Positions 36,063 through 45,500 of a DNA stretch of 64,000 nt are shown here, one piece after another. The translations under genes were made by a program, and so were the position numbers. The notes beneath the pieces are model-generated. The model searched no databases. It was not told where the DNA came from and saw only the letters and a list, made by a program, of their open reading frames with translations. The number at the start of each line of letters is the position of its first letter. The stretch's first letter is position 1. Source of the DNA: Acidobacteriota bacterium (GTDB lineage: Bacteria; Acidobacteriota; Vicinamibacteria; Fen-336). The stretch covers positions 1-64,000 of the forward strand of contig JAJDNS010000024.1 in NCBI GenBank assembly GCA_022340585.1. The letters are read 5' to 3'.

Positions 36063-38174
36063 CTAGTCCTTTCGTCCGGTGACGTAGGCGGAGCGGCCGG
36101 CGACGACCTCGACCGCCTGTTGGCTCGTGACGCCGTCCGGCCACCGGAACGTCACGGTGTGGTGCCCTGCCGCCAGCGCGCGCTCGAGAATCGGTGGATA
36201 GTCCTTGGAGGTCCCGTCGATGAGAACCTCGCAGTTGTCCGGCAGGGCCCGGATGTTGATCTCGCCGACCCCCGGGGCCTCGATCGAGGCCAGTCCCCCG
36301 GCCGGAACCGACACCGGCACGTCGGTCCGCAGGAGGAGACGAGACGAGGCGAGAGTGATGACCTGCCGTCCGCTGGGCAGCTCGACCCGGGGAGAGGTCA
36401 CCCCCCGGACGAGGGCCTTCCCCTGCCAGAGAACGTCCACGGGGTAGGAGGAGGCGACGGCGACGTGGCCGGGGGGGGGTACCAGGTCGAGGCGGGCCTC
36501 GATCACCTCGGGCGTCTCACCGGCGGCCACCGTGACCTCTCCGGGAACGTGACCGTCGAGGGCAAAGCCGAGGACGTGCTCCCGCTGGGGATCGAGGGCG
36601 ATCTCCAGGGGCGTCACCCCGGCCACCCGACCGCCGTCGAGGGTCACGGTGGCCCCCGCCGGGTCCGTCCGTACCGGGGTCACGGCGACGGCGGACTGCA
36701 GCGTGACCGACACCGTCTGCGAGGCAGGGAGCGGAAGGTGAACGGTCCGGGTCTCGTCCCGGTGGCCGGCCTTGCGGAAGGTGAGCTCCACCTGCTCGGG
36801 GACCGGCGACGGGAGAACCAGGACCCCGTTCGTCGTGACCCCGGAGTCGGCGCCGTCGATGAGGACCGCCGCGCCCAGCGGTTGCGACCGCACCGGGACG
36901 CGCGCCTCCGCCGGGACCGGCGGGCCCTGACCACCGCGCAGCAGCGAGAAGCCGAAGCCGGCGGCGAGGACGATGACGCCGGCGAGCACCCAGAGCAGGC
37001 CCCGGCGCGGAGGCGATGGCGGTGGGTCCGGCTCGGAGACGGCAATCGTGGGCTGCAGGTCGGTCGGTGGCTCCAGGCGGGTGGGCGCCGCCTGGAAGGT
37101 GGCGTCGAGCTCCGGGAAGTCGACCGCCCCCTGGGTGGGTGTGCGGAGCATGCGCTCCCGCTCACGCCGAGCCGTCCGCAGCTCGCGATGGGCGTCGAGC
37201 AGGTAGGGATTCTTCGACACGAGAGTGCGGAGCTGGGCGATGGCGTCGTCGACCTTGCCGCTCCGGATCTTGCGCCGGGCGGTGGCGAGGGCCTCCATGG
37301 CCGTCGGATCGGGCGCGGGGACGGTGCTCTTTCGGATTTCGTCGAGCTCTCTCTGGAGATCGTCGGCCAGCTCGGACGCCCCCTGGTAGCGCTGCTCCCG
37401 ATCCTTGGCCAGCGCCCGCCCGACGATCGCCTCGAGGCGGGGCCCCGCCTCCCCGAGAGGGGAGAGGTCGAGGGGCGGCGGCGGCTCGCTGACGATCTTG
37501 TAGAGGACCTGGGTGGGGTTCTCGCCCTGGAAGGGTCTCTGGCCGCTCAGGAGCTGATAGAGGATGACCCCCACCGAGAAGACGTCGGTTCGCCCGTCGA
37601 GCTTCTTGCCCCGCACCTGCTCCGGGCTCATGTAGTGGACGGTGCCTACCATGACGCCGGTCTTCGTCAGCTGGGTGCCCTCCAGCTTGGCGATGCCGAA
37701 GTCCATGATCCTGACCGTCCCGTCGTCGAGGAGCCGGATATTGGCGGGCTTGATGTCGCGGTGGAAGACGTGCCTCTCGTGGGCGTAGGCGAGCCCGCGA
37801 CACACCTGGATCGCGATGTCGAGCTTCTCGGCCAGGAGCATCTCCTCTCCCGACCGCAGGAGCTCCTCGAGGTCCAGGCCCGGGAGGAGCTCCATGGCGA
37901 TGAACTTGACCCCCCGATCTTCGCCCAGCTCGTAGACGATGACGATGTTGGGGTGCTGCAGGCGAGCCGCGGCCCGGGCCTCGACCTCGAACCTTCGGCG
38001 ACCGTCCTCGTCGACGAGTCCCTCGGAGATGAGGGTCTTGATGGCCGCCTTGCGGTCCAGGGCCTCGTCGAGGCCCTCGTAGACCACGCCCATGCCCCCG
38101 CGACCGAGGCGGCCGGTGATCACGTAGCGCCCGATCCGTCGGCGGGCAACCCTTTCCGCCGCCTCCGGCTGCAT
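36063..38174 (-). CDS. Hanks-type Ser/Thr protein kinase with TM and extracytoplasmic PEGA domains
   Basis: LGRGGMGVVYEGLDEALDRKAAIKT, HVFHRDIKPANIRL, IMDFGIAKL, GTVHYMSPEQV; TM GLLWVLAGVIVLAAGFGFSLL; PEGA-like repeats. Confidence 0.96.
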   Translation of the reverse strand: MQPEAAERVARRRIGRYVITGRLGRGGMGVVYEGLDEALDRKAAIKTLISEGLVDEDGRRRFEVEARAAARLQHPNIVIVYELGEDRGVKFIAMELLPGLDLEELLRSGEEMLLAEKLDIAIQVCRGLAYAHERHVFHRDIKPANIRLLDDGTVRIMDFGIAKLEGTQLTKTGVMVGTVHYMSPEQVRGKKLDGRTDVFSVGVILYQLLSGQRPFQGENPTQVLYKIVSEPPPPLDLSPLGEAGPRLEAIVGRALAKDREQRYQGASELADDLQRELDEIRKSTVPAPDPTAMEALATARRKIRSGKVDDAIAQLRTLVSKNPYLLDAHRELRTARRERERMLRTPTQGAVDFPELDATFQAAPTRLEPPTDLQPTIAVSEPDPPPSPPRRGLLWVLAGVIVLAAGFGFSLLRGGQGPPVPAEARVPVRSQPLGAAVLIDGADSGVTTNGVLVLPSPVPEQVELTFRKAGHRDETRTVHLPLPASQTVSVTLQSAVAVTPVRTDPAGATVTLDGGRVAGVTPLEIALDPQREHVLGFALDGHVPGEVTVAAGETPEVIEARLDLVPPPGHVAVASSYPVDVLWQGKALVRGVTSPRVELPSGRQVITLASSRLLLRTDVPVSVPAGGLASIEAPGVGEINIRALPDNCEVLIDGTSKDYPPILERALAAGHHTVTFRWPDGVTSQQAVEVVAGRSAYVTGRKD

Positions 38175-38176
38175 GA

Positions 38177-38950
38177 TCAGCCCTCGTACTTGAGGAGGAC
38201 GACGGTGATGTTGTCCTCGCCACCCCGGTCGTTCGCCTCGTCGACGAGCTCCCTCGCGGCCCTGGCGATGTCCCCTTCGGCGCCGCCGAGGATCGCGGCG
38301 ATGTCCTCGTCGGGAATCATCGTGGTGAGCCCATCGGAGCAGACGAGCAGGACGTCGCCGGGGGCCATGGTGAGCGACTGGACGTCGACCAGGAGATCGG
38401 CACGCCCCCCGAGGGCCCGGGTGACCACGTTGCGGAGGGGGTGGCTGCGCGCCTGCTCCGGGGAGATGACCCCGGTCTGGATCTGCTCGTTGACCCAGGA
38501 GTGGTCGCTGGTAAGGAGCGTCATCTCCCCCTCGCACCAGCGATAGATGCGGCTGTCCCCGACGTGGGCGAGGTTGGCCACGTCACCGTCGACGAGGATG
38601 GCGGCGACGGTTGTGGCCATGCCCTCGAGCTCGGCGCTCTCACGAGTCGCCTCGAGGACCTTGCCGTTCGCGTGACGGATGGCGGTCTTGAGACGATTGC
38701 CGTCATAGGAGATGGTCTCGTCGAGACCGAAGGGCCAGGTGATCTCCTCGTTGCCAGACGTGAGAGTGACGAACTCCTCGATGGCCTCCACCGCGATCTT
38801 CGACGCGACCTCGCCCGCGGCGTGCCCGCCCATGCCGTCGGCGACCACGTACAGGTTCAGCTCACGATTGACGGTGTGGGCGTCCTCGTTGCCCTTGCGC
38901 TTGCGCCCCACGTCGGTCAGGGCCTCAACGGAGATCTTCGAGGCACTCAT
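38177..38950 (-). CDS. PP2C-family Ser/Thr protein phosphatase
   Basis: TDVGRKRKGNEDAHTVN...LYVVADGMGGHAAGEVAS...ANLAHVGDSRIYRW...LLVCSDGLTTMI...EANDRGGEDNITVVLL. Confidence 0.97.
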   Translation of the reverse strand: MSASKISVEALTDVGRKRKGNEDAHTVNRELNLYVVADGMGGHAAGEVASKIAVEAIEEFVTLTSGNEEITWPFGLDETISYDGNRLKTAIRHANGKVLEATRESAELEGMATTVAAILVDGDVANLAHVGDSRIYRWCEGEMTLLTSDHSWVNEQIQTGVISPEQARSHPLRNVVTRALGGRADLLVDVQSLTMAPGDVLLVCSDGLTTMIPDEDIAAILGGAEGDIARAARELVDEANDRGGEDNITVVLLKYEG

Positions 38951-39552
38951 GAGCGGGGCCCTCCGATCTCGGTAACGGCGGCGGTGACACGGGGGTTGCC
39001 GGGCCCGAGACGCTTTGCCGCCTCGAGGCTCCTCTGGGCCCTCAGGCTGAGCCCCTGTCGGTGGAGCAGGATGGCGAGGTCGGCGAGGACCGCGGCATCC
39101 CGCGGGGCGAGCTTGGCCGCACGGTCGAGCTCCTGGATCGCCTCGCGGGCGGCGGCGGGGTCGCGGCTCAGGGCCCGTCCCAGCGCGGCGTGGTACTCGG
39201 CGGTCTCGGGTGCGTGGTGCACCGCAGTGCGCAGCAGGGTCACCGCCTCATCGAAGGCTCCCCTCCCGAGGAGCGTGGACGATCGCTCGAAGGCATCGCG
39301 GGCGATCTCTTCGGGAGTGGTCGGCCGGGGTCGGCCCCGGGTCTCGTCGTACTCGCGACGGCTGCGCTCGTTGCAGAGTGTGTTGAACGCAGTGGTCAGG
39401 TCCTGGAAGACCACGCCAGCGGCGTCCTTCTCCGGGCCCTCGGAGAACCGATCCGGGTGCTTCTCGCGAGCCAGCCGGAGATAGGCCTTGCGGATCTCCC
39501 CCGTGGAGGCGGTGGGGGCAACGCCGAGAAGCTCGTAGTAGTCGGCCACCAT
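38947..39552 (-). CDS. DnaJ-domain protein with TPR-like C-terminus
   Basis: ADYYELLGVAPTASTGEIRKAYLRLAREKHPDRF (HPD motif). Confidence 0.92.
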   Translation of the reverse strand: MVADYYELLGVAPTASTGEIRKAYLRLAREKHPDRFSEGPEKDAAGVVFQDLTTAFNTLCNERSRREYDETRGRPRPTTPEEIARDAFERSSTLLGRGAFDEAVTLLRTAVHHAPETAEYHAALGRALSRDPAAAREAIQELDRAAKLAPRDAAVLADLAILLHRQGLSLRAQRSLEAAKRLGPGNPRVTAAVTEIGGPRS

Positions 39553-39558
39553 CGCCCC

Positions 39559-40617
39559 CTAGCGCCCCGGCGTCCGGACGAACTTCTGGGCCTGCTTGCG
39601 GACCGCCTCCGGCACGTTGCGGTCGACGGTCAGCCCCTTCATGTCACGCGGGTTCATGCGCGACACGAGCCCGATGGAGACCGCGATCGGGGTCCGCGGG
39701 TTCTTGACCAGGTTGGAGATGACCTGGTAGCGCTTCGTCCACTCCCGGTGTTTCCCGATCTTGCGCAGCACGTCGTCGGAGACGTTCTTCATCGCCGAGA
39801 TCGCCTCGACCTCCGCCTCGGTGAGCTGCGGGCTGCCGAGGACCGCAGAGGCCACGAGGCGGTTGGGGTCGCGGATCAGGATCGATCTCTCCTCGCGTGA
39901 GCCCTTGATGGCGGTGATGATCTTCTCGGCAACGTTCAGGCGATAGATCTTCTGGACCGCGGTGACCTTCTCGGCCTGGTCACGCTCCTCCTCCGACAGG
40001 TAGTGGACCATCGCCTCGTCTTCGGAAACGGGGGCGACGGGCTCCGGCTCCGGTTCGGGTTCCGGCTCCGGAGCGGGAGCGGGCTCGGGCGCCGGAGCGG
40101 GCTCGGGCGTGGCCCCGATCTTGAAGGTCTCGCGAAGCTCGTTCAGCCTACGGCGCTGGTCGTTGTTCAGATGGGGGTTGGTCTCGAGCGCCTCGAGGAG
40201 CGAAGTGCGACGGAGGAGCCGGACCTGGTTGATGACCACCAGCTCCGCGAGATCGGAGGGCAGGGTCGGAGCCAGCGCCTCGATGGTCTCGTCCGCAGTG
40301 GAGGTGTTCTGCAGTGCCGCCTCGCGCAGCGCGGGCTCCTCGCGATACGTCACCACCCACGTGAGCACCGCCCCCGGAGTGGAGCGATCCTTCGCAATGG
40401 GAAGGCACTCGTCGACCGGGAGGGCGGTGAGCGAATCGGCGGCCGCCCTGCGCACCCCCTCGTCGGGGTCGCGAACGAGGTCGCTCCACAGCTCGACGAG
40501 GTCGGCGGGAGCCAGGGGCAGGAGGCCCTGGGCGGCCATCAGCCGCAGCTCCCGATCGGTCCCGCCACGGCGAAACTGCTCAACGAGGGGGTTGGTGGCC
40601 CGCGCCTCCGCCATCAA
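39559..40617 (-). CDS. HEAT-repeat-like protein with PAPE-rich linker
   Basis: Alpha-helical repeats LVRDPDEGVRRAAADSLTALP; PEPAPAPEPAPAPEPEPEPEPEP linker; C-terminal AMKNVSDDVLRKIGKHREWTKRYQVISNLVKNPRTP. Confidence 0.8.
   Translation of the reverse strand: MMAEARATNPLVEQFRRGGTDRELRLMAAQGLLPLAPADLVELWSDLVRDPDEGVRRAAADSLTALPVDECLPIAKDRSTPGAVLTWVVTYREEPALREAALQNTSTADETIEALAPTLPSDLAELVVINQVRLLRRTSLLEALETNPHLNNDQRRRLNELRETFKIGATPEPAPAPEPAPAPEPEPEPEPEPVAPVSEDEAMVHYLSEEERDQAEKVTAVQKIYRLNVAEKIITAIKGSREERSILIRDPNRLVASAVLGSPQLTEAEVEAISAMKNVSDDVLRKIGKHREWTKRYQVISNLVKNPRTPIAVSIGLVSRMNPRDMKGLTVDRNVPEAVRKQAQKFVRTPGR
40030..40110. repeat. Low-complexity direct repeat encoding the (PAPE)n linker
   Basis: GAGCGGGCTCGGGCGCCGGAGCGGGCTCGGGCG and neighbouring GGCTCCGGNTCCGG units. 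Confidence 0.7.
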
Positions 40618-40622
40618 GCGAC

Positions 40623-41411
40623 CTAGCCGCTCTGCCCGTCGGGGGATACCCCGCCCTCGGTGTCCACGAGGGCGGGGAGGCTCTGACGGGTGATCACGAT
40701 GTTCTTGCGCACCTCCCCGCGGGCCCCGAGAGGAAGTGCGGGCTGGTCGTTCACTCGGATTGCGAGCCCTCCGGCGTTCCCGACGGAGAGAACGATCTCG
40801 CCCCGTGCTTCCAGGGTCTCCGACTCGCCCTCCGCCAGCACGCGGTTGATCACGGTCTCACCGTCCGCTCGGACCTCGACCCAGCAGCTCTGCTCGGCGG
40901 TCATGGTCAGGACCAGAGTGTCGCGCGCCAGCTGCTGGGCCGGCGCGCTCACGGGCGGAGGGTAGACCCGGTCCGTGGGAAGAACGGTCGGCGTCGCCGC
41001 CACGGGTGCCGGTGTCGCAGTCTCGGCGGCTCGCTTCTCCCCCTCCTCGGGGGGCCGACGGAGCACGAGGAAGGCGGCCACCAGAGCCACCGCAGCGAGG
41101 AACAGTGCACCCGGGGAGAGCCAGGAACGAGAGCCCGCCGACGCGGAGCTGGTCTGGTTCCCCTGGGGCTCGGGCTGCTGGCCGTGGTGCGCCAGAAAGT
41201 CGGCCACCGCCCGGTCGGGGTCGAGCCCGACGAAGGTCGCGTACTGCCTCACGAAAGAGCGCGGGAAGAGCCCACCGGGCAGCACGTCCACTCGATCGTT
41301 CTCCAGGGCTTCGAGGAACCGCATGGCGATCTTGGTGTTGTCGGAGATTTCGCGCAGGCTGACGCCCCTCAACTCGCGCTCTCTCCGAAGGTCTTCGCCG
41401 AACGAACCCAT
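40623..41411 (-). CDS. RodZ-like protein (HTH_25, TM, DUF4115-like)
   Basis: MGSFGEDLRRERELRGVSLREISDNTKIAMRFLEALENDRVDVLPGGLFPRSFVRQYATFVGLDP; TM; C-terminal SCWVEVRADGETVINRVLAEGESETLEARGEIVLSVGNAGGLAIRVND. Confidence 0.9.
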   Translation of the reverse strand: MGSFGEDLRRERELRGVSLREISDNTKIAMRFLEALENDRVDVLPGGLFPRSFVRQYATFVGLDPDRAVADFLAHHGQQPEPQGNQTSSASAGSRSWLSPGALFLAAVALVAAFLVLRRPPEEGEKRAAETATPAPVAATPTVLPTDRVYPPPVSAPAQQLARDTLVLTMTAEQSCWVEVRADGETVINRVLAEGESETLEARGEIVLSVGNAGGLAIRVNDQPALPLGARGEVRKNIVITRQSLPALVDTEGGVSPDGQSG

Positions 41412-41462
41412 TGGCTCCCCGCCCTGATGACCCGACACGAATACCCAGACTGCAGCGCGCGG

Positions 41463-41492
41463 ATTTTAGTGCGCGGCGGCGAGGGCTGTCAA
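41463..41492 (-). promoter_or_regulatory. Sigma70-like promoter for the RodZ-to-FHA gene block
   Basis: Minus strand TTGACA (41492-41487), 18-nt spacer, TAAAAT (41468-41463), about 50 nt upstream of the ATG at 41411. Confidence 0.6.
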
Positions 41493-41498
41493 GGGTAT

Positions 41499-42284
41499 CT
41501 AGTTGAGCCGTCGAGAATTGGGGAGCCCGTCACGCTCTCCCCTCTCCAGGACGGCGCGGGCGGCGGCACGCACGAGGGGTCGCAGCTCGCGCGCATCGGC
41601 GACCCGCTGCAGATCGCGGGGGACGAGGGAGCTGATCTGCAGGAGGGCGACCGGCTGCGGGGTCCGCGGCTGAAGCACGAGGGCGAGACGAACGGCGTAG
41701 CTGGCCGACCACCGGGACGAGGAGGCGCAGGCTTCGAGGAGGGGGCGAGGCACGTCCTCACGGCGCACAACGGTGACGAGATCCTCCTCCCGCAGGCGTG
41801 GGTTCGGCAGGGCCGCCTCGATGACGCGAGGTTCGTCGTCCAGCAGCAGGCGGGTCAGGACGGGCGCCGTGGCGAGGCGGGAGAGGGTGATCCGGTCGCC
41901 GAGGCGCAGGTCTCGGAGCACCTCGCCCAGCAGGGCCTCGGCCCGGAGACGGACGGCGGCCGCGACCCAGGGGGCAGCCGCCACGTCCGCGAGCTCGCGC
42001 CACGACAGCTGGGCGAGGAGTCGCAGGGACAGGCCGCGGGACGCTCGCGGGCTCAGGACCACCCGGGCGAGCACGCGGGGGCGCTCCGACCAGGGCGCGG
42101 TGGCAGCGAGAATCTCGAGGAAGTTGGGGGGCAACGCGCGACGGAGGACGGCGACCAGCACCTGCTCGTCGATCGGCTCCCGGAGCAGCTCCCGCAGCCG
42201 CACGCCGTCACCCCCGGCCCGCAGCAGGGCGGCGTGGAGGGCGTCCACTGCCGCCTCGGCCGCGCCGCCACCCGCTCCCGTCAT
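41499..42284 (-). CDS. HEAT-repeat-like hypothetical protein
   Basis: Long alpha-helical ORF in the same strand series: RLATAPVLTRLLLDDEPRVIEAALPNPRLREEDLVTVV. Confidence 0.7.
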   Translation of the reverse strand: MTGAGGGAAEAAVDALHAALLRAGGDGVRLRELLREPIDEQVLVAVLRRALPPNFLEILAATAPWSERPRVLARVVLSPRASRGLSLRLLAQLSWRELADVAAAPWVAAAVRLRAEALLGEVLRDLRLGDRITLSRLATAPVLTRLLLDDEPRVIEAALPNPRLREEDLVTVVRREDVPRPLLEACASSSRWSASYAVRLALVLQPRTPQPVALLQISSLVPRDLQRVADARELRPLVRAAARAVLERGERDGLPNSRRLN

Positions 42285-42297
42285 TCCCCCTGTCGCC

Positions 42298-42549
42298 TCA
42301 GCGGCGACGCGCCATCTCGCCGAGATGCGCCCGGACGTCGTGGAGCGCGATGAGGATGTTGATGATCCCGAGCCCGCTCACCGCCCCCCTGGTGAAGGCG
42401 TTGAGGAGAATCCCGCGCAGGGCCGGATGAGGCTGAAGGAGCCAGTTCGAGTCCCACAGCGACGTCCAGGGGGCGACGAGAAGCACGAGTCCCACGAGCA
42501 GGGAGCTCAGGATCGACAGCAGGTGAGCCAAAAAACTGCCGGTTCTCAG
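42298..42549 (-). CDS. Small membrane protein with two hydrophobic segments
   Basis: In-frame segment FLAHLLSILSSLLVGLVLLVAPWTSLW...GAVSGLGIINILIALHDV; probable CTG or TTG start. Confidence 0.5.
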   Translation of the reverse strand: MRTGSFLAHLLSILSSLLVGLVLLVAPWTSLWDSNWLLQPHPALRGILLNAFTRGAVSGLGIINILIALHDVRAHLGEMARRR

Positions 42550-45500
42550 GCGCCGGAGAGCTGACGGACCTTCTCCGCCACGTCGCGGAAGCTGGCGTCC
42601 TGGCCGTAGAGCTCGGTGAAGATCTCGAGTGCCCGGTCGGTCTCGCCCGCGGCCTCGTGGGCGTCGCCCAGGTCGTAGCGGAGGCCCATGTACTCCTCCT
42701 CGGTGCGGCCCTGGGCCTGGAGGCCCTTCTCCAGCCACTTCACCGCGAGCTTGGGCATGCCCTTCTCGGTGAAGCAGATCCCGAGCATGCTCGCACACTC
42801 GAGCAGGCGGCTCTCGTCCTTCGCCGCGAGCTGGAACTCGGCCACGGCCTCGTCCACGAGCCCCATCTCCTTGTAGGCGATCCCGAGGTTGTAGCGGGTC
42901 TCGTAGTCCTCCTTGCCGAGCTGCTTGTCGACGCCCTTCTGGAACTCCTTGAAGAGGTCGGTGAGGGCCTGGTCTCCGAGGTCTGTGCCTTCGACCGCCT
43001 CCTCCTGAGCCACCGCCGGCTGCGCCCCGAACAGGCCACCCAGCTCGCTGGCGAGATCGAAGCCCCCTTCCCGCTCGCCGGCCGACGCGTCCGGGGCCGT
43101 CGTCGGCCCCGGGTCGTCGAGAGACAGGCCCGAGGGCACGGGTTCGGCGGGCGTGAACTCGAGGAACCCCTCCCCGAGCTGGAGTGGCTCGTCGGGGGCG
43201 GTCCCGCCGGCCGGCGCCGGGGATTCGGTGGGCGGGACCACCGGCTGAACCGGCGCCGTCTGGTAGTCGGCCGCCGGGCTCTCGAGGAACAGCGCACCGG
43301 CCTGCCCGGGAGCCTCGAGTCCCAGCTCCGCCAGCTTCCCCCGGAAGGCGGGGTGCTCGGTGTAGCGGCCACCCAGCTCGGCCAGGGCCTCCTGGGCATC
43401 CTCCACGAAGCCCAGGGACACGAACTGCTCGACTTCGGAGAGCACGCGCTGGAGGTCCTCGGGCACGTCGGAGACCGGTGCCGCCGCCGGGACGGCCTGG
43501 GGTACGAGCCCACCGGTCTGGTCGGCCCCCGGGGGGGACGGGGCCTCCGGCACCTCCAGCTCACCCAGGTCGAAATCCTCCTCCGCCGGCACCGGCTCAA
43601 CGGGCGGCGAAGGCTCGTCGTCGATGAAGGCGCCCTCGATCTCGCCGCTGACCGCGGCCAGGTCCTCGTCGCCGAACAGCGGCTCATCGGCCGCTTCGGC
43701 GGGTTCCTTGGGGGAGTCCTCGGGGATCTCGACGAGCTCGAGCTCCGGGGTCTCGACCTCGGCCCCGGGGGCATCGACGTCCACCGCGATGTCGAGCTCC
43801 TCCGCCTCGTCCACGGCGGTCCCCGGAGTGGGGGCGGCGGTCGCTTCGACCGGAAGCTCAGGCTCAGGGGGCGCCGCCGCGATGGGCGATTCGCCGGGCC
43901 CCTCCTCGAGGTCGAGAGACACCTCGGCCACCGGCTCGGACTCGAGAGCCGGCGCCTCGGGGAGGGAGACCTCGGGTTCCGGCGCCGGGGCCTCGACCGG
44001 GGGCGCCCCTGCCTCGGGAGCGACCGCTTCGGCGGCGCTCGCCTCGGCCTCCGCCGCCCCCGCCTCGTCTCCCGTCAAGCGGAGGACCTGGGCCAGGGCC
44101 CGCAGGTGCGTCGCCACCTTCTCGAGCTCGTCTCGCTCCCGGTGCAGATCGATCAGCTCGCGGCGGGCGTCGAGATTGTCGGGAAAGCGGTTCAGGGCCG
44201 CCTCGAACTGATCGCGGGCCTTGTCGGTGAGGCCGTACTTGCGGAAGACGCGTCCCTCGGAGAGGTGCTCGTCGACGAACTCCTGGTCCTCCGGACTGAG
44301 GGGACCCGACAGCTCGATGGTCCCCTCGGACGGCCCTCCCGCCGCCGCGGGCGTGCCACCGGGCGGGGTGACGTCGGGCGGCGCCTGGGGGACTCCGGCC
44401 GGCAACGGGGCCGGCTCCACTCCCTGCTTGCGGATCCAGTCGAGCTTGGAGCGGTGTTGCTCGTTGTGGGGCTCGAGCTGGACGAGAAGCTCTAGAACCG
44501 ACGCGGCCTGCCCCATCTCCTCGTCACGCAGGTAGGCCTCGACCATCTGCGAGTACGTCTGGATCACCATCGCTTCGTTGCGCGACTGACGGTAGAGCTC
44601 GACGAGCTTCCCGAGCGCCGGTATGTGGGGGGGATCCAGCTGGGCGATCGGCTGGAGAAGGGAGACCGCCCGGTCGATCTCGCGGCGCGCGACCAGACGC
44701 TCCAGGGAGGGCAGGAACTGCTCGTAGGCCTCGTCGGGACGACCGGTGGCGAGAAACACCCGGCCCAGAAGCATCTTGGCGTCTTGGTCCTCGCCGTCGC
44801 GGGCGAGCAATGCCTCGAGGGCCTCGCGCGCGTCGTCGAGGCGCCCCACCCCGAGGTAGGTCTCGGCGGTGCGCAACGCAACCTCGCGATCGTCGGGCGC
44901 ACCCTTGCGCGCTTCCTCGAGATAGGGCAGAGCGGTGGCGAAGTCCTTCTGGACGAGGTGAACCCGCGCGACCTCGGTCAGCAGGCGCGGGCTGCGCTTG
45001 CCGACCTTGAGGCCCTTCTCGAGGAGCTGCAGCGCCTCCTGGCGGTGCCCCTTCTTCACGAGCTCGTCGGCGAGGGCCAGGTACTCGCCCGCCGCCTTCT
45101 CCTGCTGACCCTCGCGGGCGTAGAGCTCGGCCAGGCGGATGCGCACCTTCATGTCGGAGGGATCGAGCTCCGCCATGCGGCGCAGCACCTCTCCCGCCTC
45201 CTTGTGGCGTCCTCGCTTCACGCACTCGTCGAAGGCCTCCCCGAGCATGGTCTTGGCCTCGGCGGTGAGGCCCTGCTTCGCGTAGAGATCGCCGAGGTGG
45301 AGGTGGGCGTCGAACAGCGCGGGGTCGTTCTTGAGGACCTTCTTCCAGCAGGCGATGGCCTTGAGGTAGAAGCCGTCCTTGGCGTAGAAATCCGCCACCT
45401 TCGCGTACTGCTCGTTGGCGGCCTTGGTGTTGTTCAGCTTCTCGTAGAGGAAGCCGATCTGGTTGAGGGTATTGGCGTCGCGAGGGTTCTCCTGGACGAT

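Noticed and set aside
35289-38546. 1085-aa plus-strand ORF
   Set aside because: Antisense to the NHL and kinase genes, low-complexity H/D/G/R/V composition typical of GC-rich shadow frames; the minus-strand products have clear domains.
36063-38950. Kinase/PP2C/FHA genes as part of a type VI secretion locus
   Set aside because: No Tss/Hcp/VgrG-like genes are visible anywhere in the window.
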